The notes under the pieces: model-generated
The model's input: the letters and a program-made list of their open reading frames with translations, nothing else
The model's database searches: none
Told to the model about the DNA's origin: nothing
NCBI GenBank assembly: GCA_964429385.1
Contig: CAYSBR010000010.1
Coordinates: forward strand, 28,976 to 92,975
Length of the DNA stretch: 64,000 bases
From: UBA2377 sp964429385
Lineage (GTDB): Bacteria; Verrucomicrobiota; Verrucomicrobiia; Opitutales; Opitutaceae
Direction of reading: 5' to 3'
Shown here: piece by piece, positions 1-8,708 of the stretch
Layout: each line of letters begins with the position of its first letter
How positions within the stretch are numbered: the first letter of the stretch is position 1
Translations under genes and position numbers: made by a program

Positions 1-86
1 TTCATAGCCGGCCTGACAGAGAAGCAGCATGTCGCGACGCTGGCCGCCCGGGTAACCGCGGCGAGAGGAAAAATCCCCCCACCAAT

Positions 87-120
87 GAAACAGCCCGGCC
101 GTTACGGGCCGGGCTGTTTC
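87..120. terminator. Perfect 14-bp hairpin, terminator-like
   Basis: A 14-bp perfect stem (87-100 with 107-120) and a 6-base loop. It lies just beyond the 3' end of the minus-strand rhodanese gene. There is no clear U-run on either side, so it may be a transcript-end stabiliser and not a classical intrinsic terminator. Bases 1-86 hold no gene I can support. Confidence 0.55.
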
Positions 121-139
121 ACAAATCCAACGCAGGGAA

Positions 140-526
140 TCAGCTCCTCTCCAAGGAAGCGCCGGCTTTCTTCCAACCGGCCAAGCCGGGCGCATAGTGC
201 TTGATGTTGGTGTAACCCAGCTTTTCGGCCGCGATCGCCGCATTGCGATAGGCGGTGCACCGTTCGTTGCCGCAGTAGGCGACGATCAAGGCGTTCTTGT
301 CGGCGGGGAGCAGCTCCGCGAGGCGGTCCTTCTGCGCGATGTAATCAATCGAACCCGGGATGCGCCCTTCCGCAAAGGATTTCGACCCGTTCACATCCAG
401 CACGGTCACCGACTGGCTGGTGATGGCGCTCTGGAGCTCATCGTGGGAGATATTGGCAAACTTCGAGGCGGCAAACACCGCCGTGGCAAGGGTAAGCGAA
501 CAGATGAGGGCAATGAGTTTTTTCAT
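140..526 (-). CDS. Exported rhodanese-like domain protein
   Basis: Single rhodanese domain of 128 residues with an N-terminal signal peptide (MKKLIALICS then a hydrophobic run ending near AFA-A at residue 20). Rhodanese folds carry sulfane sulfur on an active-loop cysteine. Here the loop reads YCGNERC, with Cys85 and a second Cys90 in place of the usual Cys-x4-Arg loop. This two-cysteine variant is also seen in small periplasmic rhodaneses. I start at the MKKL methionine; a GVM extension upstream would put residues ahead of the signal peptide. Substrate unknown; location probably periplasmic. Confidence 0.85.
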   Translation of the reverse strand: MKKLIALICSLTLATAVFAASKFANISHDELQSAITSQSVTVLDVNGSKSFAEGRIPGSIDYIAQKDRLAELLPADKNALIVAYCGNERCTAYRNAAIAAEKLGYTNIKHYAPGLAGWKKAGASLERS

Positions 527-540
527 GACGCCCAAAGCTA

Positions 541-580
541 AAAACCGACCGGGGTTTTTTCAACCGCCGGCCGGTTTTTT
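541..580 (-). terminator. A/U-flanked hairpin downstream of the SDR gene
   Basis: AAAACCGACCGG (541-552) pairs with CCGGCCGGTTTT (567-578), with one G-U pair on the minus-strand transcript. A run of T follows in either direction, so it can act as an intrinsic terminator both ways. It sits between the 3' end of the reductase gene and the start of the rhodanese gene. Confidence 0.75.
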
Positions 581-590
581 CATATACGGA

Positions 591-1373
591 TCAAAGCCGG
601 TGCAGGTGGAAGCCACCATCCACGTCGAAGCAGGCGCCGGTCGAGAAGGGGAAACGATCCTCGGCCACGGCACGCACGGCGCGACCGATGTCCTCGGGTT
701 TGCCCCAGCGGCGGATCGGCGTGATGCCGCGCTCATCGGTGATGATGAGCTTGTCGTATTTCTCCTTCACGCCGCCGGTCATGTCGGTCGCGATCACGCC
801 GGGGCGGATCTCATAGACGTTGATGCCGTCGTTCGCCAGCCGGTCGGCAAAGAGCTTGGTCATCATCGCCAGCCCCGCCTTCACCATGCAGTAGTCACCG
901 CGGTTGATCGAGGCGGTGTAAACCGAGATGGACGTGATGTTCACGATGCGGCCGCGGAAACCCTCGGCATCCGGCTCCTGCTTGAGCATCTGCTTCGCCA
1001 CGAGCTGGGACAGGAAAAACGGCCCCTTCAGGTTGATCGCATACAACCGGTCAAAACTCTCCTCGCCGGCATCCAGCAGATCGGCCCGGACCTTGGGGGC
1101 CACACCGGCGTTGTTCACCAGCAGGTCGATGCGGTTGAACTTGGCCACGGTCTCAGCCACCAGCCGCTCCCGGTCCGCCGCCACGGCCACATCGCCCTGC
1201 ACGATGAAGCCATCACCGCCGGCCGCCTGCACGAGCGCCAGCGCCTCGGCGGCCGCCTCGGCGTTGCCGGCGTAGTTGATGGCCACGCGACAGCCGGCGC
1301 GGGCGAGTTCAATGGCGATGCCGCGGCCAATGCCACGCGATGCGCCGGTGATGAGTGCGGTTTTGGATGCCAT
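591..1373 (-). CDS. Short-chain dehydrogenase/reductase (3-ketoacyl-ACP reductase-like)
   Basis: Classical SDR of 260 residues. The cofactor-binding motif TGASRGIG is at residues 9-16, NNAG at 87-90, and the catalytic Tyr161-x3-Lys165 is in YCMVK with serines at 148/150 just before it. The C-terminus DVDGGFHLHRL fits the SDR substrate-lid end. The start is the methionine of MASKTAL; the longer frame upstream lacks SDR features. The physiological substrate cannot be read from sequence. It may act on a sugar or ketone and not in fatty acid synthesis, since no fab genes adjoin it. Single gene, with a terminator hairpin after it. Confidence 0.9.
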   Translation of the reverse strand: MASKTALITGASRGIGRGIAIELARAGCRVAINYAGNAEAAAEALALVQAAGGDGFIVQGDVAVAADRERLVAETVAKFNRIDLLVNNAGVAPKVRADLLDAGEESFDRLYAINLKGPFFLSQLVAKQMLKQEPDAEGFRGRIVNITSISVYTASINRGDYCMVKAGLAMMTKLFADRLANDGINVYEIRPGVIATDMTGGVKEKYDKLIITDERGITPIRRWGKPEDIGRAVRAVAEDRFPFSTGACFDVDGGFHLHRL

Positions 1374-1494
1374 GGATGCCCGCCAGCGAAACGATTCGCG
1401 CCGGGCCGGCAACGCTGGATTCAGGCCACGCGCACAAACCCGCGAACCACCCCGCCCGGACGTGGTCTGTGCCTGCCAGTCATTCCCATCCACC

Positions 1495-1980
1495 ATGAAA
1501 AGCTCCCTTATCCTGATTCTCGTGGGCGCGCTCATCGGCGCGACTTTCCATTACTTCTACACGGCGAAACAATCCGTCCCGATCACTCCACCGCCGACCG
1601 CCACCGTGGCCGAGCGCGCCAGGGTCGCCGCAGTGGAGGCGGAGGCATCCACCGTCTCGACTCTCAACGAATGGCGGCTCAACGCCACCGACCTGCGCAA
1701 CGATCTCGCCACCACCGGCCGCGTCGTGCGCCAGAAGCCGCCGACCGACAATGCCACCGCCCCCGATGCCCGCATCGCCGCCACCATCAAAGGCCAGTAT
1801 CTGACCGACGAGGAACTCTCCAAGTCCAACATCAAGGTCGCCTGCGAAGAGGGCCGCGTCACCTTGCACGGTCAGGTCGAGAATCTCGAAACGCTCGGCA
1901 CGGCCTTGCGGCTCGCCCTGGAAACCGACGGCGTCGCCACGGTCGAATCCCGCCTGCTCGTGGTCAATCACACGCTCTGA
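1495..1980 (+). CDS. Membrane-anchored BON domain protein
   Basis: Protein of 161 residues with an uncleaved N-terminal membrane anchor or signal (MKSSLILILVGALIGATF). A polar linker leads to a C-terminal BON domain at about residues 90-160 (TIKGQYLTDEELSKSNIKV then GRVTLHGQVENLE). BON domains bind phospholipid or other envelope surfaces, as in OsmY. Divergent from the reductase gene. The leader before the ATG is pyrimidine-rich with no Shine-Dalgarno motif. An envelope-maintenance role is inferred from the family. Confidence 0.85.
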   Translation: MKSSLILILVGALIGATFHYFYTAKQSVPITPPPTATVAERARVAAVEAEASTVSTLNEWRLNATDLRNDLATTGRVVRQKPPTDNATAPDARIAATIKGQYLTDEELSKSNIKVACEEGRVTLHGQVENLETLGTALRLALETDGVATVESRLLVVNHTL

Positions 1981-1994
1981 GCCGGCCGGATTGC

Positions 1995-2891
1995 TCACCC
2001 TTGGGCACGATGGCGCAGGAGATCGCGGGGCGCCACCCCATGCACGGCTTTGAAGCAGCGCGAGAAATGATAGGGATCGGCAAACCCCACCCGCTGCGCC
2101 GCCTCCTTCACCAGCCCGCCGTTCTCCACGAGATGCCCCGCCGCCAGCGTCATCTTGCGCCGCAGGAGATATTGGTAAGGACTGCAATCGTGATAGCGGC
2201 GGAACAGCCGGCACACACTCGACACCTCCAGCCCCGCCGCCACCGCGATCTCTTCCAAGGTCACCAGTTCTTCCGCATGCTCCTCGATCAGTGTCCGGCA
2301 ATGCAGGAAGCGCTCCCGCGAGGGATCCCCGCCCTGCGCGCCCTGCCGCACATGCTCCTCCAGCTTGAGCAGCAAAAGCTCCAGCCGCGTTTCACATAGC
2401 GCCCGGGTCAACGGGCCCTGCCGCTGCCCCTCCTGGATGAGATCGTCAAACAGCCCGCGCAATTCCGCGTGCGCCGCCAGCCCGTGCATCTGCCCCGGCC
2501 CCACCCCCGCCTGCGCCAGCCGGCGGGCCGCAGTCGAGCCGGTGAGACACACAAAATACTTCACCATCGGTCGCGCCGGCTCAGTGCGGATGCGGCAGCG
2601 GGTGCGTCGCCCGTAGGCGAACACCGCCCCCGGTGCGAGCGCGTGGCTCCGCCCGTCCAGCTCCACCGTGCCCGCCCCCTCCGCCACATATTCCAGCCCG
2701 TCATAAACGTAGGCCTCGCGCTCCAGGCGGTAATCGGGATTGCAGTGCTCCCTTCCACCCAGCGCCACACCCAGCCCGCGGGTACGCGCCAGGTTGGCAA
2801 AGAAATACCGGGCCAGCGAAACCTGCTGGGAGAGCAACTCGGGCGGAGACTTACGGCCGATTTTATCCATTCCTTTCCACAAACTATCCAT
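1995..2891 (-). CDS. AraC family transcriptional regulator
   Basis: About 298 residues: an N-terminal cupin-like ligand-binding half and a C-terminal AraC double helix-turn-helix (about the last 100 residues, ending VGFADPYHFSRCFKAVHG, the typical second helix-turn-helix). Two methionines can serve as start, at 2891 or 2870, and neither has a well-spaced ribosome site. It is divergent from the fucose-isomerase-like gene across a 90-base gap, the usual layout for a regulator of the neighbouring sugar gene. The ligand is unknown; a deoxy sugar or pentose is plausible from context. Confidence 0.88.
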   Translation of the reverse strand: MDSLWKGMDKIGRKSPPELLSQQVSLARYFFANLARTRGLGVALGGREHCNPDYRLEREAYVYDGLEYVAEGAGTVELDGRSHALAPGAVFAYGRRTRCRIRTEPARPMVKYFVCLTGSTAARRLAQAGVGPGQMHGLAAHAELRGLFDDLIQEGQRQGPLTRALCETRLELLLLKLEEHVRQGAQGGDPSRERFLHCRTLIEEHAEELVTLEEIAVAAGLEVSSVCRLFRRYHDCSPYQYLLRRKMTLAAGHLVENGGLVKEAAQRVGFADPYHFSRCFKAVHGVAPRDLLRHRAQG

Positions 2892-2983
2892 TCCGACCAC
2901 GCTGACTCCAGTGCATAATGGATGTTTCCCTCTTGGCGTGGCCGCGCCGGTTGCGCCGATTTTATCTAGCATCCCCGCTCGTC
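2892..2983. promoter_or_regulatory. Divergent promoter region, AraC gene / sugar isomerase
   Basis: Intergenic stretch between two divergent genes. TGCATAAT at 2912-2919 contains a -10-like hexamer (CATAAT) with a TG just upstream, readable on the + strand. The -35 box is weak. An operator for the AraC regulator is expected here but I cannot point to it. Confidence 0.3.
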
Positions 2984-4612
2984 ATGAAGAAATCCCCGAA
3001 GAAAACCGTGCTGCTCATCGCCAATGGCGACCTGCGGCAGTCCGCCAACGAGAAGACCTGGCCCGGTCAGGAAGCCATGGAGCGCCAGCTCACGGCCGCC
3101 GTCACCAAACTCGGTTACAAACTCGTCCGCGCCCACCCCTACAAGCCGGAGCTCAAGCACGGCTTCATCGGCTCCCAAAAGGAGGGTATGGCCGTCTTCG
3201 CCGGCATCAACCCGAAGACCCCGATCATCATCGCCGAGGCGGTGTGGCAGTATTCCCACCACATCCTGCACGGTCTCATCTCCCACGAGGCCCCCATTCT
3301 CACGATTGCCAACTGGTCGGGGGCCGCGCCCGGCCTCGTCGGCATGCTCAACCTCAACGGCTCCCTCACCAAGGCGGGCGTCGAGTATTCCACCCTTTGG
3401 AGCGCCGACTTCACCGACGACTTCTTCCTCAAGAGCCTCGCCGGCTGGCTGCAGACCGGCGTCGTGAAGCACAAGACCGCGCACGTCAAACCGCTCGCCC
3501 GCGCCACCGTGCCGCCGAAGGCCCGCGCCCTCGCGAAGAAGATCGCCGACGATCTCCGCCGCCGGAAATCCATCATGGGCGTCTTCGACGAAGGCTGCAT
3601 GGGCATGTATAACGCCATCATCCCCGACGAACTGCTCTTCAAGACCGGCGTTTACAAGGAGCGCCTCTCGCAATCCGCCCTCTATTATGGCGCCACCCAG
3701 GTGAGCGACGCCGAGGCCCGCGCCGTTTACGACTGGCTGCGCAAGAAGGGCATGACCTTCCACCTCGGCAAGAATCCCGATGAGGATCTCACCGAGGAAC
3801 AGGTTCTCTGGCAGTGCAAAACCTACATCGCCGCGCTGCGCATCGCCGACGAGTTCGGCTGCGAGACCATCGGCATCCAATACCAGCAGGGCCTCAAGGA
3901 CCTCCTGCCCGCCTCCGATCTCGTCGAAGGCCTCCTCAACAACTCCGACCGCCCGCCCGTCGCCAACCACCAGGGAGAGATCATCCGTGACGGCGAGCCG
4001 CTCACCCATTTCAACGAGGTGGACGAGTGCGCCGGCCTCGACGGCCTCTTCACCAACCGGGTGCACAAGGCCCTCAAGCAGCCTGTGGAAAACACCCTGC
4101 ACGACCTGCGCTGGGGCGACCATGACCAGAGCGGCACCACCGACGAATACGTGTGGGTCTTCCTCATCTCCGGCAGCGCCCCCCCGGCCCACCACGTCAA
4201 CGGCTACCGCGGCACCGATTCGATGCGCCAGCCCTACATGTATTTCCGCCTCGGCGGTGGCACCGTGCGCGGTGTCGCCAAAGCCGGCGAAATCGTGTGG
4301 AGCCGCGTCTTCCTCGAAGACGGCAAACTCAAGATGGACCTCGGCCGCGCCAAGGTCATCGAGCTCCCGCCCGCCGAGACCGAGCGCCGCTGGAAGGAAA
4401 CCACCGAGCAGTGGCCGATCATGCATGCCGTGACCTATGGAGTCTCGCGTGACCAGATGATGGCCCGGCACAAGGCCAACCACATCCAGGTCGCCTACGC
4501 CCACAGCGCCAAGGAGGCCGACCTCGCCCTCTACACCAAGGCCGCGCTCGCCGCCGAACTCGGCCTCGAAGTCGCAGTCTGCGGGACCAAGGCCGACGGC
4601 TCGAAGTTCTGA
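2984..4612 (+). CDS. L-fucose/L-arabinose isomerase-like protein
   Basis: A 542-residue cytosolic protein that resembles the L-fucose/L-arabinose isomerase fold: an N-terminal Rossmann-like part (TVLLIANGDL near residue 10), the segment GVFDEGCMGMYNAIIPDELL around residue 200, and a C-terminal domain with HHVNGYRGTDSMRQ and YFRLGGGTVRG. The family interconverts aldoses and ketoses with a Mn2+ ion. Start at the MKKSPKKT methionine. The AraC gene is divergent and a strong terminator follows, so it is a single-gene unit. The exact sugar is not assigned; in this group many members act on unknown sugars. Confidence 0.75.
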   Translation: MKKSPKKTVLLIANGDLRQSANEKTWPGQEAMERQLTAAVTKLGYKLVRAHPYKPELKHGFIGSQKEGMAVFAGINPKTPIIIAEAVWQYSHHILHGLISHEAPILTIANWSGAAPGLVGMLNLNGSLTKAGVEYSTLWSADFTDDFFLKSLAGWLQTGVVKHKTAHVKPLARATVPPKARALAKKIADDLRRRKSIMGVFDEGCMGMYNAIIPDELLFKTGVYKERLSQSALYYGATQVSDAEARAVYDWLRKKGMTFHLGKNPDEDLTEEQVLWQCKTYIAALRIADEFGCETIGIQYQQGLKDLLPASDLVEGLLNNSDRPPVANHQGEIIRDGEPLTHFNEVDECAGLDGLFTNRVHKALKQPVENTLHDLRWGDHDQSGTTDEYVWVFLISGSAPPAHHVNGYRGTDSMRQPYMYFRLGGGTVRGVAKAGEIVWSRVFLEDGKLKMDLGRAKVIELPPAETERRWKETTEQWPIMHAVTYGVSRDQMMARHKANHIQVAYAHSAKEADLALYTKAALAAELGLEVAVCGTKADGSKF

Positions 4613-4639
4613 TTTCCGGCAGACTCTTCCGGCTTCCTC

Positions 4640-4670
4640 CACCCGGCGGTTTTCCGCCGGGTGTTTTTTT
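4640..4670 (+). terminator. Intrinsic terminator after the isomerase gene
   Basis: Perfect 10-bp stem (4640-4649 with 4654-4663), TTTT loop, then seven T. This is the clearest rho-independent terminator in the window. It separates the isomerase from the DUF2264 operon. Confidence 0.95.
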
Positions 4671-4762
4671 GCACGCATCCAGCGCTTTCCCGATTGAACC
4701 GGACTCGCGCCTGCGCGCACGCTGCGGTGGTCTTCCTGTCCCCATCCCCCCGCTCCGGCCTC

Positions 4763-5908
4763 ATGAATCCCCGCACGCTCTGGATCGATCTGCTTAACCG
4801 CCTCGCCACCCGCCCCCTGGCCGCACTCGCCGCCGGGCAACTGCGCACCACGTTGCCCTTGGACCAGCTGCCCGGCTCGGGAGTGGCCGGTTCGTTTACG
4901 CCGGGACTGGAAATACTCGGCCGCACCCTCGCCGGCCTCGCGCCCTGGCTGGAATTGGAAAACATCCCGGCCGGAGAACGCGAACCTCAAGGCCGCCTGC
5001 GCGCCCTCGCCCTCGCGGCCATTCGCTCCGGGCTCGATCCAGACTCACCCGACCGCCTCAACTTCACCACCGGCACACAACCGCTGGTTGACGCCGCTTT
5101 TCTCGCCCATGCCCTGCTGCGCGCCCCACGAACGCTTTGGGCCGCGCTCGATCCGGTCACGCAGACCCGCCTGACCAACGCGCTCCGCGCCACGCGGGCC
5201 ATCCCGCCCTACCCCAACAACTGGCTTTTGTTTTCCGCCATGGTGGAAGCCGCCCTCCTCCGCTTCACCGGCGACTACAGCCCGGCGCCCATCGACCACG
5301 CCCTGATCCAGCACGAAGCCTGGTATAAAGGCGACGGTGCCTATGGCGATGGTCCGGACTTCCACTGGGACTATTACAACAGCTACGTCATCCAGCCCAT
5401 GCTGCTCGATGTACTCGCCACCACCGCGGGCCACACCGACCGCTGGCGCGACCGGCTCCCCGCCGCGCAACAGCGCGCCGCACGCTACGCCATCGTCCTG
5501 GAACGCATGATCGCGCCCGATGGTTCCTTCCCCGCCCTCGGTCGGTCGCTCACCTATCGCTGCGGTGCCTTTCAACACCTCGCCCAACTCGCTCTGCAAC
5601 AGACCCTGCCCCCGGCCCTTCCTCCCGCTCAGGTCCGCGGTGCACTCACCGCAGTGATTCAGCGCACGCTCACCGCCCCGGGCACCTTCGACGAAGCCGG
5701 CTGGCTGCGCCCCGGTCTCTGCGGCCATCAACCCGGCCTGACGGAATCCTATATCAGCACCGCCAGCCTCTACCTCTGCACCACGGCCTTTCTCCCGCTC
5801 GGCCTCCCCGCTGATAATACATTCTGGCAGGGCGCTGACGTGGATTGGACCGGCCGCCAACTCTGGTCCGGCCAAAATCTGCCGGCCGACCAGGCGTTGA
5901 AAAGCTAG
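4763..5908 (+). CDS. DUF2264 domain protein (alpha/alpha-barrel, glycosidase-like)
   Basis: 381 residues. The DUF2264 signature is clear in WYKGDGAYGDG followed by FHWDYYNSYVI near the middle, a segment that lines the active cleft of related (alpha/alpha)6 barrels. No signal peptide, so probably cytoplasmic. Start at MNPRTLW; the reading frame extends upstream into the preceding terminator, which rules out an earlier start. It begins an apparent operon of six genes with gaps of 2-24 bases. DUF2264 proteins sit in polysaccharide-use loci; the reaction is not established. Confidence 0.85.
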   Translation: MNPRTLWIDLLNRLATRPLAALAAGQLRTTLPLDQLPGSGVAGSFTPGLEILGRTLAGLAPWLELENIPAGEREPQGRLRALALAAIRSGLDPDSPDRLNFTTGTQPLVDAAFLAHALLRAPRTLWAALDPVTQTRLTNALRATRAIPPYPNNWLLFSAMVEAALLRFTGDYSPAPIDHALIQHEAWYKGDGAYGDGPDFHWDYYNSYVIQPMLLDVLATTAGHTDRWRDRLPAAQQRAARYAIVLERMIAPDGSFPALGRSLTYRCGAFQHLAQLALQQTLPPALPPAQVRGALTAVIQRTLTAPGTFDEAGWLRPGLCGHQPGLTESYISTASLYLCTTAFLPLGLPADNTFWQGADVDWTGRQLWSGQNLPADQALKS

Positions 5909-5931
5909 CCACCCTTCACTCCGCAATTTCC

Positions 5932-7284
5932 ATGGCTCATCCCTATCCCCTCATCACCGATCCCGCCCGCCCGCAGTGGCACTTCGGGCCGCCCGCCTAC
6001 TGGATGAACGACCCCAACGGCGTGATCTGGCACGACGGCTGGTGCCACGTCTTCTACCAGCACAACCCCGGCGGCGACGAGTGGGCCGACATGCACTGGG
6101 GCCACGCCCGCAGCCGCGATCTCGTCCACTGGGAACACCTGCCGCTGGCGCTGCGGCCCCAGCTCGCCGACGGCGAGAAACACTGCTACTCCGGCTGCCT
6201 CGCGCTGAACGCCCGCGGTGAGCCGCGTATTCTCTACACCACCGTCCCGCCCCACGAAATCGAGCACGGCAGAAACGCGCAGGCGCTGGCCACGCCCGGC
6301 GATGCCGACTGGCGCACCTGGCAACAGCACCTCACCACGCCCTGCCTCGATCTTCCGACGCACGGCGGCCCGGCGCTCCGCCGCGACTGGCGCGATCCCT
6401 TCGTCTTCCGCACCGAGGGCCGCACGTTCATGATCCTCGGCGCGATCCTCGCCGCCGAGACCGTCATCCCGCTCTACGAAAACCCTTCCGGTGATCTCGA
6501 GCACTGGGTTTACCGCGGCATCATCCATCGCGAGCCCCGCACCACGACCCTCTTCCTCGAGTGCCCCAACCTCATCCGCTACGGGGAAAAGTGGCTGTTG
6601 CTCACCTCGCCTTGTCGCGCCGTTGACTGGTTCAGCGGCACACTGGACCTGCAAAACTACGTGTTTCACGTCGAGCGCCGCGGCCGCGTTGACGAAAGCG
6701 ACCACTATTACGCCACCCATCCCGCCATCGATCCCACGGGCCGCGTCGTGCTTTTCGCGTGGATCAGAAATTTTTCCAAAAACCGCGGCTGGAACGGCTG
6801 CCTCGGCGTGCCGCGCCGCCTGTGGCTCGATGCCAACGGCGATTGCTGCAGCGCGCCCGTGGCCGAGATTGAAACTCTGCGCGACAACAGGACCGACTAC
6901 GCGCCGCAGACCCTCGGCGCCCAGCCGGTCAACCTTCCGCTCCCCGCCGGGGAACACTGCGACGGCGAACTCCTGTTCGAACGCAGCCCCGCCGCGTCGA
7001 TCCACTTCCAACTCGCCGGCGTCAGCGTCGTCATCGACCCCTACGGAGTCCATTTCAACGACCGACCGCTCGTTCCGCTGGCCCCCGCTACCGCGCCGCT
7101 GCGCCTGCGCTGGCTGCTCGACCGTTCCGTGCTCGAACTCTTCGTCAACGACCGCGCCACCTACACCCGGGTCGTGCCCTATCCGGTCGAGCCGGTCGCA
7201 CGCCTCACCGCCGGCGACGGCCCGGCACACCTCGCTTCCGGTCACGTCTGGACGCTGCGCGCCGCGCCGTCCACTGTCGCCTGA
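5932..7284 (+). CDS. Glycoside hydrolase family 32 (fructan/sucrose hydrolase)
   Basis: 450 residues: a five-bladed propeller with a C-terminal beta-sandwich. All three GH32 acidic motifs are present: WMNDPNG with nucleophile Asp27, RDP with Asp155, and EC with acid/base Glu210. The family cleaves beta-fructofuranosides such as sucrose, inulin and levan. No signal peptide is visible, so it probably acts on imported oligosaccharides. Start at MAHPYPL, 23 bases after the DUF2264 stop. The leader ends in TTTCC with no Shine-Dalgarno. Confidence 0.93.
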   Translation: MAHPYPLITDPARPQWHFGPPAYWMNDPNGVIWHDGWCHVFYQHNPGGDEWADMHWGHARSRDLVHWEHLPLALRPQLADGEKHCYSGCLALNARGEPRILYTTVPPHEIEHGRNAQALATPGDADWRTWQQHLTTPCLDLPTHGGPALRRDWRDPFVFRTEGRTFMILGAILAAETVIPLYENPSGDLEHWVYRGIIHREPRTTTLFLECPNLIRYGEKWLLLTSPCRAVDWFSGTLDLQNYVFHVERRGRVDESDHYYATHPAIDPTGRVVLFAWIRNFSKNRGWNGCLGVPRRLWLDANGDCCSAPVAEIETLRDNRTDYAPQTLGAQPVNLPLPAGEHCDGELLFERSPAASIHFQLAGVSVVIDPYGVHFNDRPLVPLAPATAPLRLRWLLDRSVLELFVNDRATYTRVVPYPVEPVARLTAGDGPAHLASGHVWTLRAAPSTVA

Positions 7285-7286
7285 TC

Positions 7287-7523
7287 ATGTCCGATTTGTC
7301 TCCGCTTCCCACCGAGCCCCGCCCCGGGCTTTACCGCCACTACAAAGGCAACGACTACCGCGTGCTCGGGCTCGCCCGCCACTCCGAGACCTTGGAACCG
7401 CTCGTCGTTTATCAGGCCCTCTATGGTGAACACGGGCTCTGGGTGCGCCCGCAACCCATGTTTCTCGAAACCGTCAACCACGATGGCGGCCCCGTTCCGC
7501 GTTTTGCCCGGATCGGAGCCTGA
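7287..7523 (+). CDS. DUF1653 domain protein
   Basis: 78 residues matching DUF1653: RPGLYRHYKGNDYRVLGLARHSETLEPLVVYQAL pattern in outline (GLYRHYKGN, ETLEPLVVYQ) and a C-terminal MFLETV segment. This small SH3-like family has no established function. It starts two bases after the GH32 stop and ends six before glycerate kinase, so it is translated from the same message. Confidence 0.88.
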   Translation: MSDLSPLPTEPRPGLYRHYKGNDYRVLGLARHSETLEPLVVYQALYGEHGLWVRPQPMFLETVNHDGGPVPRFARIGA

Positions 7524-7529
7524 CCAACC

Positions 7530-8705
7530 ATGCGCGTCCTCCTCGCCTTCGACAAATTCAAGGACTCCCTGACCGCCCCCCATGCCTGCGCGACGGTGGC
7601 GGCGGCCCTGCGTGAGCGGCATCCCGACTGGGAAATCGAAGAATGTCCCCTCGCCGATGGCGGTGAGGGCTTCGCCCCCATCCTCACCCGGGCGGCGGGC
7701 GGCGAGACGGTCACCGCCACAGTGGCCGGCCCCCGTGGCGCGGCCATCGCCGCCCGTTTCGGCCTCGTGCCTTTTACCCAGATCCCCGCCCCGGCGCGGG
7801 CGCTGCTCCAACTCGAAAATCGAACATCAACCGCCGAAAGCGCCCGCGACTGCCTCGCCATTGTCGAGATGGCCGCCGCCAGCGGCCTCGATCTGTTGCC
7901 GCCCGCACAGCGCGATCCCTGGCAAACCACCACCTTCGGCACCGGCGAATTGCTTCGCGCCGCCGCCAATCGCGGCGCCACGGCCATTCTCCTCGGCGTC
8001 GGCGGCAGCGCGACCAACGACCTCGGCCTCGGTGCGCTTCAGGCACTGGGACTGGAATTCATTGCCGCCACCGGCGAAAAAATCAGTCCGCCCATCCCCT
8101 CGTCCTGGGCACAGATTCAACGCATCGCCGGGCGCCCTCCGGCCGCCTTCCCGCCGATTCGCATCGCCTGCGATGTCACCAATCCGCTGCTCGGCCCGCA
8201 AGGCGCGGCCGCCGTTTACGGACCGCAAAAAGGGTTGCGCGCCGCCGATCTCGCCCGCCTGGAGCACGAGAGCGCCCGCCTCGGCCTGCTGCTTTGTCAT
8301 CATCTGGACCGGCCCGACACTCTCATGGACGCGCCCGGCGCCGGCGCCGCCGGCGGCATCGCCTTCGGCCTGATGGCGGGCGCGGGAGCGCGTTTGCTCC
8401 CGGGCTTCGATCTTGTCTCCGCCTGGCTCGACCTCGACCGCCGTATTCAAGCCGCCGATCTCGTCATCACCGGCGAAGGCCGGTTTGACGACAGCTCCCT
8501 CAACGGCAAAGGCCCCGGCGCCGTCGCGGCCCGCGCTTTGCAACAGGGCAAACCCGTCCACGTCTTCGCCGGTCAGGTCCGCGTCACCCACCCGCCGACC
8601 GCGAATTTCAATCTGCACGCCATCACACCGGCAGGACTGCCGCTCGCCGAGGCATTGCGCACGGCCCCGGACTTGCTTGCGACGGCGATCCGCCAACAAT
8701 TCTGA
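7530..8705 (+). CDS. glxK: Glycerate 2-kinase (GlxK/GarK type)
   Basis: 391 residues with the glycerate kinase type 1 hallmarks: N-terminal AFDKFKDSLTA, CPLADGGEG near residue 45, GVGGSATND mid-protein and TGEGRFDDSSLNGKGP toward the end. It phosphorylates glycerate, feeding it to lower glycolysis. In an operon with GH32, DUF2264 and NamZ, it may handle glycerate released from sugar acid breakdown, but no other glycerate-pathway gene is adjacent. The 2-hydroxyacid dehydrogenase at 10.9 kb could supply glycerate. The family is well recognised; the choice of symbol over garK is arbitrary. Confidence 0.92.
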   Translation: MRVLLAFDKFKDSLTAPHACATVAAALRERHPDWEIEECPLADGGEGFAPILTRAAGGETVTATVAGPRGAAIAARFGLVPFTQIPAPARALLQLENRTSTAESARDCLAIVEMAAASGLDLLPPAQRDPWQTTTFGTGELLRAAANRGATAILLGVGGSATNDLGLGALQALGLEFIAATGEKISPPIPSSWAQIQRIAGRPPAAFPPIRIACDVTNPLLGPQGAAAVYGPQKGLRAADLARLEHESARLGLLLCHHLDRPDTLMDAPGAGAAGGIAFGLMAGAGARLLPGFDLVSAWLDLDRRIQAADLVITGEGRFDDSSLNGKGPGAVAARALQQGKPVHVFAGQVRVTHPPTANFNLHAITPAGLPLAEALRTAPDLLATAIRQQF

Positions 8706-8708
8706 CCG

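Noticed and set aside
1..86. A partial gene entering from the left edge
   Set aside because: One minus-strand frame (FSSRRGYPGGQRRD) reads well for about 28 residues but is too short to support a call.
360..2399. A 679-codon + strand frame across several genes
   Set aside because: It crosses the reductase, BON and AraC genes and has no motif; it is a shadow.
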